DNA of 64,000 nucleotides from NCBI RefSeq assembly GCF_008312935.1, contig NZ_VSZO01000011.1:57956-121955 (forward strand). Reading direction: 5' to 3'. Shown piece by piece: positions 1 through 7,830 of the stretch. The notes under the pieces are model-generated. The model saw only the letters and a program-made list of their open reading frames with translations, did not search any database and had not been told where the DNA came from. Source of the stretch: Roseiconus lacunae. GTDB lineage: Bacteria; Planctomycetota; Planctomycetia; Pirellulales; Pirellulaceae. Position 1 is the first letter of the stretch; the number at the start of each line of letters is the position of its first letter. Position numbers and translations under genes: made by a program.

Positions 1-539
1 ATGCCGATCAGGTTCGGGGGCGACATCGATTGGATATCTCCCAGTACACATGGAGCAAGACCATGTTGGAAGGTCAAATCCTGACTTGGGGCGGCGACCG
101 AATGGACATGGCCAACAGCATGGAAGCACGTCCCGCGTTCCTCGATCATCATGTTGCCGAATACGCCGTGCAGATTCCGCCTGAGATCCGGATCCGCGAT
201 GGCGTTGAAAAGTGGGTGCTGCGTGAAGCGATGGTGAACGTCTTGCCTCGTGAGTTATACGAACGAAAGAAGTTTGCCTTTATGGCGCCTCCGGCACATA
301 CCGATCCGGTAAAACGCCAAGCGATCCAGGAGATGATCAGCCACTGGATGACACCCGAACGAGTGTCCAAACTGGGCGTTTTCGATGGCGACAAACTCAA
401 CCAGTTCATTGACGACGCGTGGAACGAAACCGATGGGACGATCGCTCGTCGAAACGACATCGTGATGAACCATGCCTTGCAGTTACACCTGCTGCATGGC
501 CAGTATGTCGAAGGCCTTCCCTTGCCAGTGGTCGATTGA
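1..539 (+). CDS. Asparagine synthase, C-terminal part (5' truncated by window edge)
   Basis: The frame is open from base 3, so this is the 3' end of a longer gene and its true start lies outside the window. The visible part is the end of the ATP-dependent amidotransferase domain of the AsnB family, which converts aspartate plus glutamine-derived ammonia to asparagine through an aspartyl-AMP intermediate. The recognisable stretch is the DRMDMANSMEARPAFLD segment, matching the family's DRMSMAHSLEVRVPLLD region, followed by a conserved KW.LR.A segment and a basic ERKK patch. The N-terminal glutaminase domain cannot be seen. The next gene starts only 3 nt after the stop codon, so the two are probably cotranscribed. 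AsnB-like enzymes also act in secondary metabolism and polysaccharide loci, so asparagine itself need not be the product. Confidence 0.85.
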   Translation, partial: ADQVRGRHRLDISQYTWSKTMLEGQILTWGGDRMDMANSMEARPAFLDHHVAEYAVQIPPEIRIRDGVEKWVLREAMVNVLPRELYERKKFAFMAPPAHTDPVKRQAIQEMISHWMTPERVSKLGVFDGDKLNQFIDDAWNETDGTIARRNDIVMNHALQLHLLHGQYVEGLPLPVVD

Positions 540-542
540 TCG

Positions 543-1796
543 ATGAGTGTAGACGTGACAGCGGACCTCCGAGTCAAGCTTGACCGGATCAAAACCGACA
601 TCCTTGAACTCGCCGAACTGGGCCGAGATCCCGCCGACAAAGGCATCTACCGGATGGCCTTTACCGATGCGGATATGCAAGGAAAGCAGTGGCTGAAAGA
701 CCGGATTGAAGATGCCGGTTTTGAGCCGCTGCAGGATGGCGCGCTCAATGTGTCCGCCGTCTTGGAATCTGGTAATGATCGACCGCGGATCCTGGTCGGA
801 TCGCATATCGATACCGTTCCCTGTGCCGGCGCGTTGGACGGGACGCTGGGCGTCGTCGTCGGCTTGGAATGTCTGCGATGCTTGAAAGAAAACGGCATCG
901 TGCCCCAACGCGACGTCGAACTGATTGCGTTCAGTGACGAAGAGGGGCGATTCGGTGGCATGTTTGGCTCGCAGTCGGTGGCCGGGCAGATGAATCCGGG
1001 AGCCGTCGCGACGATGAAAGATCTCAACGGCATTCTGCTATCCGATGAGCTTAAACGGCATGGCTACGATGCTCGAGAAGCACTCGATGCCGCACGGGAT
1101 CCGGAGTCGATCGCCGGATATCTTGAACTTCATATCGAGCAAGGTCCGGTCCTCGATCATGTCCAAAAGCCCGTGGGCATTGTCGACGAAATCACTGGTC
1201 TGTTCACCTGGGCGGTAAGACTGAGGGGCGAAGCAAACCATGCCGGGACGACTCCGATGGAACTGCGGAATGATGCCTTCATGGGACTCGCGGAGTTCGC
1301 CAATGAATTGCCGCGGATTCTCGAAGAGAATGGCAGTGATCGGAGTCGAGCGACGATCGGAAAAGCTCAGATTATGCCCGGTGCGGCCAACACGGTGCCC
1401 GGACTCGTCGAGTTTTCGCTCGATGTCCGTGACACCAGTGACGAAACGCTTGATGAGCTAGCGGCAGCGCTGCGGAAAGCCCTTTCGGCGATCGCACGGC
1501 GACGAAACCTGATGTTCGATTTCGAACAAATGAGCTACCTTCAGCCGGTCAAGTGCAGTGAGTTGATCGTCAATCAGTTGACGCAGCAAGCCAAACATCT
1601 TGGACTGGCCTATCAAACCATGCCCAGTGGCGCCGCCCATGACGCACAAATCATGGGCCGAATTGTCCCGGTTGGCATGGTCTTCGTTCCGAGTAAAAAT
1701 GGGCAAAGCCATTCGCCCGCCGAATGGACCGCATGGTCGGACATCGAAGCGGGGGCGAATCTGCTTCTGCATGCAATCTTGTCGATGACCCGATAG
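543..1796 (+). CDS. M20-family amidase/hydrolase of the hydantoinase-carbamoylase type
   Basis: This 417-residue protein belongs to the dinuclear-metal M20 amidohydrolases that include N-carbamoyl-L-amino-acid hydrolase and allantoate amidohydrolase. They hydrolyse ureido or carbamoyl groups in the cytoplasm and release ammonia and CO2. The expected metal and catalytic residues are visible: H88 in GSHIDTVP, D99 in ALDGTLG, the E133-E134 pair in FSDEEGRF, H197 in ELHIEQG, and H390 in the C-terminal QSHSPAEW. The length is typical of the family. It follows the asparagine synthase gene by 3 nt, which suggests linked nitrogen or amide chemistry. Substrate specificity cannot be read from sequence, and the annotation could be hyuC-like, atzC-like or allantoate amidohydrolase. 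Confidence 0.88.
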   Translation: MSVDVTADLRVKLDRIKTDILELAELGRDPADKGIYRMAFTDADMQGKQWLKDRIEDAGFEPLQDGALNVSAVLESGNDRPRILVGSHIDTVPCAGALDGTLGVVVGLECLRCLKENGIVPQRDVELIAFSDEEGRFGGMFGSQSVAGQMNPGAVATMKDLNGILLSDELKRHGYDAREALDAARDPESIAGYLELHIEQGPVLDHVQKPVGIVDEITGLFTWAVRLRGEANHAGTTPMELRNDAFMGLAEFANELPRILEENGSDRSRATIGKAQIMPGAANTVPGLVEFSLDVRDTSDETLDELAAALRKALSAIARRRNLMFDFEQMSYLQPVKCSELIVNQLTQQAKHLGLAYQTMPSGAAHDAQIMGRIVPVGMVFVPSKNGQSHSPAEWTAWSDIEAGANLLLHAILSMTR

Positions 1797-2016
1797 GGGA
1801 TCGGATTGCGGCTGCGGATCGACGAAAGTAGCCCGCATCGACCGAATCGAGCCTCGGTTTGCCAGACTTTCGGTCGGCCAATCAATGGGAATTGCCCTGA
1901 TCGGGATTGCCGATGTGCCGGCAGGAGACTCCCAATCGGATCAACAAAGTCGGACCACACCACTACGACGAGCTCTTCGTCCTCCCATCATTGCTCTAGC
2001 GAGAAATCAAACATCG

Positions 2017-2754
2017 ATGAATTCGGGCCAATCAAAGCCGGGTCATTTGGATCCGCTGAAAGACGTTTATCACGAAGCTTTCGTCGAGAACCCAGCCCAG
2101 GAAGCGTTTCTCAAGAAGGGCACGGTGGCGCTGTTGTGCATCGACTTGCAGTATCTCGATGCGGCCCGAGGTCACGGTGTTTTTCGTGATGCGACCCAAC
2201 ATGGCGTGTCGCCCGAAGCACAGGAGTACTACTTCAATCGACTCGAAACGATGGTGTTGCCTGGCGTTCGGCGAATGCAAGACGCGTTTCGAAAGCACCA
2301 ACTGGAAGTGATCCATACACGAATCCAATCGTTGACGCGTGACGGCCGTGATCGAAGCAAGGGGCATCGACGTTTAGGCTTGCTAGCCCCTCCGGGATCA
2401 CGTGACGCCGACTTCATCGAGTCGGTCGGTCCGGTCGAAGAACAAGATGAAATCGTCATCAACAAGACAGCCAGCGGTGTCTTCTCGTCAACCAACTTGC
2501 ACTATGTTTTAAAGAACTTGGGGATCGAAGCCCTTTACGTGGTCGGCGTCTATACCAACGAGTGTGTCGAAACGACGGTTCGCGATGCGTGTGATCTTGG
2601 TTACTTGGTCACCGTGGTAGAAGACTGCTGTGCGACGGTCACACGCGAACTTCACAATGCCTCTTTGGCAACCCTGCGAGACCGCTACGCAAGAATTGTT
2701 CAGCTCGACGAGGCACTCGAAAATCTTTCCGAATATCACGAAGTCAATGCGTAA
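2017..2754 (+). CDS. Isochorismatase-like cysteine hydrolase
   Basis: From the ATG at 2017 the product has 245 residues and the fold of the isochorismatase/nicotinamidase/N-carbamoylsarcosine amidase superfamily. The expected catalytic triad is visible: D43 in the CIDLQ strand, K150 in VINKTASG, and the nucleophile C183 in YTNECVETT. The frame is open further upstream to 1885, but the first 44 residues of that longer version are low in family-like character, so the ATG at 2017 is preferred. There are 220 nt between it and the preceding M20 amidase, so it may have its own promoter. Its neighbours suggest hydrolysis of an amide or carbamoyl compound. An extended N-terminus of about 35 residues precedes the core fold. 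The substrate is unknown. Confidence 0.85.
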   Translation: MNSGQSKPGHLDPLKDVYHEAFVENPAQEAFLKKGTVALLCIDLQYLDAARGHGVFRDATQHGVSPEAQEYYFNRLETMVLPGVRRMQDAFRKHQLEVIHTRIQSLTRDGRDRSKGHRRLGLLAPPGSRDADFIESVGPVEEQDEIVINKTASGVFSSTNLHYVLKNLGIEALYVVGVYTNECVETTVRDACDLGYLVTVVEDCCATVTRELHNASLATLRDRYARIVQLDEALENLSEYHEVNA

Positions 2755-2858
2755 GCTCCGGTGTGCGAAGCCAAAAAATGATGGTTGTCCGTTCGCGCGA
2801 TCGCCTGGAAATCGCCCTTGTCTTTGGCAACGATCAGTGTTCCAGAGCGAGGCATCCA

Positions 2859-3731
2859 ATGAATGCGGCATCGATTAATCAGCAGTCAAACACGCGGCAG
2901 CGTTCGGGCACCGACCATCCGATGTCAGTCAATTGGTTTGACTCAGTGACTGCTTGCCTGACCGCGATCATCGTTTTACTGTCTTGCGGTACGTTGATCG
3001 TCTTGGTGCTTTGGCTTTGTACGAAGGCGTTACCAACGAGGATGACAACGGAAGTACGCTCTACGGTTTCTTCTGCGTCGATGGGCGTGAACGAATCCGA
3101 GTTTGAACTGCCCTCCATCGGCGAGGTAAGTTTTCTTTTGGAACCAAGTTTCGAACAAACTCTCCGGTCGGTTGCGGCAATCCCAACGTCTTCCGACAAA
3201 CGAGATGCAACCATAGGTGACATCGACTTTGCACGTGTCATCAGCCGCAGCAGTGGCCCCGACGTAAATGCGTCTCCAGCGATCGAGCGTTGGCAACGCT
3301 GGGTACTGAGATTCGATAGCAAGAACAGAGACGATTACGCCAGGCAACTCGATTACTTCGGTATCGAGCTGGGCGTCTTCGGAGGCGGTCAGGCGGGAAT
3401 TGAAAGTGTTGCTCAACTTTCGAAGATGCCCATTAGGAATTTCAACAGTCACCCCGAAAGCGAAACCCGATTGTACTTCTCTTGGGAACAGAAAAGCCCC
3501 TTCCAGGTCTTTGACCGTGACATTCTTAATCGCGCTGGCGTGTCCACTACGGGTCGAAACGTTGTTCGGTTTCTTCCAGCATCGCTCGAGGAAGAACTGC
3601 TCAAGCTCGAACGCAGCCACTGTCGGAAGCACTCTGCGCGAGTTCCCGATTCAATCGTAAAAACTGTCTTTGAGTGTCGTAAGTTCGGAAACACCTATCG
3701 GTTCGAAGTGATCGATCAGTTTTATCGTTGA
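2859..3731 (+). CDS. Membrane-anchored protein of unknown function, planctomycete type
   Basis: I do not recognise a named domain. From the ATG at 2859 the product has 290 residues. This start is preferred because a GAGG ribosome-binding sequence lies 6 nt upstream, at 2849-2852; an in-frame ATG at 2922 is the main alternative. One strong hydrophobic segment follows the N-terminus (about residues 31-55). After a variable linker comes a compact C-terminal domain of about 140 residues with the features WVLRFDSKNRDDYARQLDYF, a glycine-rich GVFGGG turn, RLYFSW and YRFEVIDQ. The DYARQLDYF and GVFGGG pattern recalls a conserved uncharacterised family that I associate with Rhodopirellula-like genomes. 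That link is from memory and was not searched. The protein may face the periplasm. Confidence 0.6.
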   Translation: MNAASINQQSNTRQRSGTDHPMSVNWFDSVTACLTAIIVLLSCGTLIVLVLWLCTKALPTRMTTEVRSTVSSASMGVNESEFELPSIGEVSFLLEPSFEQTLRSVAAIPTSSDKRDATIGDIDFARVISRSSGPDVNASPAIERWQRWVLRFDSKNRDDYARQLDYFGIELGVFGGGQAGIESVAQLSKMPIRNFNSHPESETRLYFSWEQKSPFQVFDRDILNRAGVSTTGRNVVRFLPASLEEELLKLERSHCRKHSARVPDSIVKTVFECRKFGNTYRFEVIDQFYR

Positions 3732-3975
3732 CGCAGGTGATCCTGAGACGTGGTAACTACGGTACGAATGTTTCGTCAATATTTTAGGTCAGTTAGGATT
3801 AGTCGATGGGCAATTACGCATGATTTCGGTGCGACAAAGAGGCGATTGCTGTTCGGCTGATGTGACGAACGCGAACATTCAATCTAAACGTGGCGACCAG
3901 TCGCGTCTGATCGTATTTAGCGACGTCACACCACGTTTGCGGGCATCGCTTCCTGAACGAAGAAAAGCTTCTAAG

Positions 3976-4824
3976 TTAGGGAGACACCGTCGCGGTGATG
4001 GGGTAGTGGTCTGAAGGGTAGCGATCATTGAATGAAGTCTGCACGATCGCAGCTTCCTTCACGACGGCATCTTTGGAGACAACGATCCAATCGATTCTCG
4101 GACCTTCCGACCTTCCTTTCCACGAATTGAAGGTCCCTTCATTCGGCCGAACATTGGGATTGGCGTCACGGTAACTGTCTTTAAGATCCGGTTGGCCAAC
4201 CAAGGCATTGTAAGGTTCACTGTTTGCATCGCAATTAAAGTCGCCGGTCACGATGACGACAGGTGAGCTTGCGATGGAACGCAACCGGTTAATGCGTTCG
4301 GCCAACAAGCGTGCGGATTCAAGACGTGCCTGTCGACCTCGGTGATCAAAATGAGTGTTGACGAATAGAATGGGTTTGTCGGCACCTTTCTTGTCGTGAA
4401 GCAACACCCATGTCGCCATTCGCGGGAGCGAAGAATCCCAACTCTTTGATTCTGGAATTTCCGGTGATTCACTCAGCCAAAAGTGACCACCGGCCAACTT
4501 CGTAAACCGATCTGCCTTGTAGAAAATACCGCAATGCTCGTTAGGCGTATTCATACGAGAGCGACCGAAGTAATCGTATCCCTCAACCTGTTCGAGCAAA
4601 AAATCTTTTTGAAATGCGAGCGTCTCTTGGGTCCCCATCAAATCGGGAGCATAGTCGGAGACAACCGAGGCAACGTATGACTTGCGTTTGTCCCAATGGT
4701 TGTCACCATCATTCGCGGAACCGAAGCGTAGGTTAAAGCTCATCACACGCAGCGGTTCTTTTGCGGTCACGGGAAAAGTGATGGCGAGGCAGGCGATAGC
4801 AATCGCGGCTGAGATTCGTTTCAT
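3976..4824 (-). CDS. Exported endonuclease/exonuclease/phosphatase-family hydrolase
   Basis: The 282-residue protein starts at the ATG at 4824, which gives a good Sec signal peptide (basic MKR, hydrophobic core, VTA cleavage region near residue 21). The longer frame up to 4887 would bury this signal. The rest is the Mg-dependent endonuclease/exonuclease/phosphatase fold: N31 in SFNLRFG, E67 in GTQET, the NTHFDHRG strand, TGDFNCD, and the C-terminal SDHYPI catalytic His-Asp signature. Members cleave phosphodiesters or phosphomonoesters in nucleic acids, phosphoinositides or sphingomyelin. The pattern here resembles the secreted bacterial EEP proteins often placed in glycan-use regions, but the substrate is unknown. 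It stands alone and faces away from the downstream plus-strand genes. Confidence 0.87.
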   Translation of the reverse strand: MKRISAAIAIACLAITFPVTAKEPLRVMSFNLRFGSANDGDNHWDKRKSYVASVVSDYAPDLMGTQETLAFQKDFLLEQVEGYDYFGRSRMNTPNEHCGIFYKADRFTKLAGGHFWLSESPEIPESKSWDSSLPRMATWVLLHDKKGADKPILFVNTHFDHRGRQARLESARLLAERINRLRSIASSPVVIVTGDFNCDANSEPYNALVGQPDLKDSYRDANPNVRPNEGTFNSWKGRSEGPRIDWIVVSKDAVVKEAAIVQTSFNDRYPSDHYPITATVSP

Positions 4825-4995
4825 CGTTGGGTAGGATCGCGAGGTGGGGAATACCGATCGGCCGATTATAGCCGGTGCATCGTCCACATTGAATCAGTAG
4901 ATTGAAGCGAACAGTCGCCGTGCATTTTCGCGGCGAAAACCGTTCCTCCGCCGCAGACGCCATGCGGTAAATCGTTGATCAAACCAAACGCTGTC

Positions 4996-5724
4996 TTAGT
5001 AGCCCGGCAGAAATCCGAAGCGGATCATGATCCCCAAGCCAATGCTTAGCGCCATCATCCCCCAGACAAAGGCAAGGCGATAAAACGGTACGGGGATCGA
5101 CTGTGGTCGCGGGGGAAGCGTTGCCAGCAGATAAAGACACAACACTGACAGGAGTGGCGGAAAGATGATCAGCGTGCAAATCGACGCGAGGATCAGACGC
5201 CGCATCGCGTACTGATAGTTGGCGACCGATTCTTCCGTTTCTTCTCGGTTGATCACGGGATTCGCAAGCCCCGTCAAATCGGTCGCCTCGTACGGGTTCG
5301 CCGAATGTAAGATCGGTGAGCCTGATCGCTCGCTTGTGGAGAACGGTGCGAGTTCCTCATTGTTATTGACGCCGACGGTTGGCTGGCGAGCCGGAATTTG
5401 AGAACGTTCCGCGTCACAATTCCAACAGTACTCAAACGTGGGTTCATTCGGTTCGTCGCACCGTTCGCACTGCCACGCGGACTGGTGCTGTTTTTCTTCG
5501 TCATGAGCGCGAAGCAATGCCTGAGCCCGCGGGAGATCTTCCTCGGCGACTCGGACTCGAATCAAGCTATCAGTCGGGGCACCGCCCATACTTAGGGCTG
5601 TACTGGGGTCGGTACCGACCAAGTGCGATGAAATGTTCGCCGCGGACAACAAGCTTTGGATCGCAACGGCAGACCATTGATCGCCGAATTCGCGTAGGAC
5701 ACAAAACTGATTCTGAGTGGACAT
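4996..5724 (-). CDS. DUF2007-like protein with zinc ribbon and two membrane segments
   Basis: The 242-residue product has three parts. Residues 1-75 resemble the DUF2007 signal-transducing-type domain (FCVLREFGD, then a segment for L/V-rich packing and the RVAEEDLPRAQALL helix). Residues 86-103 form a C-x2-C-x10-C-x2-C zinc ribbon. After a flexible linker, two hydrophobic segments (about 177-203 and 214-236) anchor the C-terminus in the membrane. The architecture is common for planctomycete proteins of unknown role; sensing or protein-protein contact is plausible but not shown. The gene is transcribed away from the following glycosyltransferase gene and is separated from the upstream-lying EEP gene by about 170 nt with nothing recognisable. 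Confidence 0.72.
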   Translation of the reverse strand: MSTQNQFCVLREFGDQWSAVAIQSLLSAANISSHLVGTDPSTALSMGGAPTDSLIRVRVAEEDLPRAQALLRAHDEEKQHQSAWQCERCDEPNEPTFEYCWNCDAERSQIPARQPTVGVNNNEELAPFSTSERSGSPILHSANPYEATDLTGLANPVINREETEESVANYQYAMRRLILASICTLIIFPPLLSVLCLYLLATLPPRPQSIPVPFYRLAFVWGMMALSIGLGIMIRFGFLPGY

Positions 5725-6160
5725 CGTGATTCACCAATAATGCTCTGTTGTTCCATGTTAATCACGTCGGTGGATAGATCTTCCGACGGGATTCGACCGC
5801 GTCCGACATCCCGTGTGGGCCAACTCGGGCTCCGGCGACCTTTGCGGTGATTTCTCGTTCGTTCCCAGTTTTTGCTGACGCAGGACCGGCTTTCTTGTAT
5901 TTGGACCACCGGCTTCGAAGAGGCATTCGCCTAACCAGCATAGAGAGAGCGACAGGTTTCCGAGGCTCGAACGGATATGAATCAAGGCGCGAGTGACCGT
6001 TTTAAAGCGATTCTAACAAGCGGTGGGTTAGGGGATGCGGTCAATCAAACCTCACCGAGTCACGACTGGCAAGAAACAGCAACGATCTAGGACAAGTGCA
6101 TCCGAAAGGATGCCGAGAACGTTCGCATCGCCTTCTGTTTCACCCTTTGAGTGCCACGCC
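5725..6160. other. Divergent intergenic region, no gene supported
   Basis: These 436 nt separate the minus-strand zinc-ribbon gene from the plus-strand glycosyltransferase gene and should hold both promoters, but I see no convincing -35/-10 pair. A 37-codon open frame at 5977-6090 on the plus strand has no recognisable relatives or ribosome-binding site and is not called. Confidence 0.4.
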
Positions 6161-7075
6161 ATGTCGTTGGGCCACCCGATTTCTGTGGTTGTACTTGCGA
6201 AAAACGAAGCATCGATCCTCGGCACCTGTTTAGCTTCTTTGCGTTGGGCCGATGAAGTCGTCGTCGTCGATGATCAATCGACAGACAACACGGTCGCGGT
6301 GGCAGAACAATTCGGGGCTCGTATCGTGCAGCATTCGTTCGAATCATTCGCGACACAGCGGAATTGGGCACTCGCGAATGCTGAGTTGCAAAACGAATGG
6401 GTCTTGATGTTAGATGCCGATGAAGCCAGCACTCCTGCATTCGCCCAGCAGGTGCAGCGAAGTGCTGCCCGTGCAACTTCACAGACAGTCGCCTTTCGAA
6501 CATGTCGCAAAACAATGTTCGCCGGACGTTGGCTCCGCTACAGCGATGGTTTTCCGGTGTGGATCATGCGCGTCGTACGAAACGGGTTCGTACAATTCAC
6601 CGACCAAGGGCACGGGGAAGTTCCCGTGCCGAAGGTCAACGGGACGATCGGGGTGATTCCAGAAGCGTTTATCCACGCACCGTTCAGTCGTGGACTAGGT
6701 GATTGGTGGGGAAGGCATATTCGCTACGCCGAACGCGAAGCTTGGCTAGAGTGCCAAAAAGAAGCGAACCTAAATTGGCGACAATTGGTGTCGCAAGACG
6801 CAAGTCAACGAAGGGCCGCAGTGCGATCGCTCTCGCGTCGACTGCCGTTTCGAAGTGGCGCCAGATTCTTTTACCAGTACATCATCAAACGCGGCTTCTT
6901 GGATGGAACTGCCGGACTGCAGTTTTGCAGGATGATGGCCTGCTACGAGCAGATGATCGTGACCAAGAAGTGGGAGCGTCTGCGAACCCAGACACGAATC
7001 GCAACACCGGCGACTCAGACGGTTGCGATGCGGAAAGAACGACCTTCGGCTAAGTGGCCGACAGCGACGAGATAG
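6161..7075 (+). CDS. GT2 glycosyltransferase, lipopolysaccharide-core (WaaE/KdtX) type
   Basis: From the ATG at 6161 the product has 304 residues. The longer open frame from 6035 adds 42 residues of no family character, so the later start is chosen. It is a GT-A fold, family 2 enzyme: PISVVVLAKNEA at the N-terminus, the VVVVDDQSTD nucleotide-binding strand (31-40) and the LDADE metal motif (about 85-89), then a C-terminal part with RYSDGFPVWIMR and a HAPFSRGL-like segment typical of WaaE/KdtX-like transferases. Such enzymes add a sugar to lipid A core or to a lipid-linked acceptor at the inner face of the membrane. It converges with the large minus-strand polysaccharide locus and is the only gene of that region on the plus strand. 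Confidence 0.85.
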   Translation: MSLGHPISVVVLAKNEASILGTCLASLRWADEVVVVDDQSTDNTVAVAEQFGARIVQHSFESFATQRNWALANAELQNEWVLMLDADEASTPAFAQQVQRSAARATSQTVAFRTCRKTMFAGRWLRYSDGFPVWIMRVVRNGFVQFTDQGHGEVPVPKVNGTIGVIPEAFIHAPFSRGLGDWWGRHIRYAEREAWLECQKEANLNWRQLVSQDASQRRAAVRSLSRRLPFRSGARFFYQYIIKRGFLDGTAGLQFCRMMACYEQMIVTKKWERLRTQTRIATPATQTVAMRKERPSAKWPTATR

Positions 7076-7120
7076 CCTGGTGCTCCGGCTAGACCAAATG
7101 TTTCGGTTCGGCACATCAGC

Positions 7121-7170
7121 CGTTGGGTGTACGTCTCGGTTATTGCACCGAAGGCATGGCAAACGCCATG
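7121..7170. repeat. Intergenic palindrome between convergent genes
   Basis: CATGGC (7155-7160) and GCCATG (7165-7170) form a perfect 6-bp stem around an AAAC loop. Just upstream, at 7121-7140, is a degenerate relative of the CCG-NN-GGGCGTT-CGCTCGGT element seen at 60789 and 63873. The segment lies where the plus-strand glycosyltransferase and the minus-strand acetyltransferase end face to face. It could work as a bidirectional transcript end, but there is no T-tract. Confidence 0.4.
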
Positions 7171-7203
7171 TGGCTAATCCCAATTCCAGATATTGACGAA
7201 ACC

Positions 7204-7782
7204 TTAGTCAGATAAATCGGATTCGTCGTTGAGAACCGGACGCTGTTTAATCCAACGGGCAGGGTTTCCGCCGACAATCGTCCAAGGGACGACCGGGGAA
7301 ACGGCGACCGCTCGCGCCGCGACGATTCCGCCGTTACCAACGGTGATTCCTGGGCCTATGAATGCGTCGGCACAGACCCAGGCGTCATCACCGATCACAA
7401 TGGCTGATTTGATCAATGGCAAGCTGGTTTGGCGATAGTCGTGCGTTCCGCCACAAAGGTGCGAACGTTGCGAGATCGTCGTTCGCTTGCCGATTTCCAA
7501 GCGTCCCAGGTTGTAGATCAGGCAATCAAAACCGATGGACGACCAGTCGTCGATGGACAAGTTTCGTGGGAGAAAAATTTTGGCCGATGGGTGGATCCGA
7601 ACATTTTTTCCGATCTTGGCTCCAAAGATCCGAAGCATACTTCGTCGCCAAGCCCAACATGGTTTAGGCGAAAAACGAAAAAGCGGCGAGGCGATCGACC
7701 ACAGGACGCGGCCGATCTGTTCACGACGACTCCAATGACGAGTTTTGCGATTGGCGTCGATCCCGTTGACGGACTGTTTCAT
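7204..7782 (-). CDS. Left-handed beta-helix acetyltransferase (WcaF-like)
   Basis: The 192-residue product is a hexapeptide-repeat O-acetyltransferase of the WcaF/NodL group, transferring acetyl from acetyl-CoA to a sugar hydroxyl in the cytoplasm. Visible features are the N-terminal helical part, then imperfect hexapeptide turns (KIGKNVRIHPSAKI, IGFDCLIYNLGRLEIGKRTTI), a GTHDY segment carrying the catalytic His, IVIGDDAWVCADAFIGPGIT, and the VVGGNPAR-like C-terminal turn (IVGGNPARWI). It is the last gene of the minus-strand polysaccharide locus, 48 nt downstream of the O-antigen ligase-like gene, so it probably decorates the same glycan. Confidence 0.86.
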   Translation of the reverse strand: MKQSVNGIDANRKTRHWSRREQIGRVLWSIASPLFRFSPKPCWAWRRSMLRIFGAKIGKNVRIHPSAKIFLPRNLSIDDWSSIGFDCLIYNLGRLEIGKRTTISQRSHLCGGTHDYRQTSLPLIKSAIVIGDDAWVCADAFIGPGITVGNGGIVAARAVAVSPVVPWTIVGGNPARWIKQRPVLNDESDLSD

Positions 7783-7830
7783 GTGTAGAAAGAAGGCTAC
7801 GTCGTTGCCGAGCAGTTTATCCGGTGAAGA

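Noticed and set aside
1885..2016. N-terminal extension of the cysteine hydrolase
   Set aside because: These 44 residues show no family similarity, and the ATG at 2017 gives a normal-sized enzyme.
3820..4014. A 64-codon open frame that overlaps the EEP gene end
   Set aside because: It has no start signal and no domain, and its 3' part is antisense to the EEP gene.
5977..6090. A 37-codon open frame before the GT2 gene
   Set aside because: There is no ribosome-binding site and no family match, and it is in a divergent promoter region.
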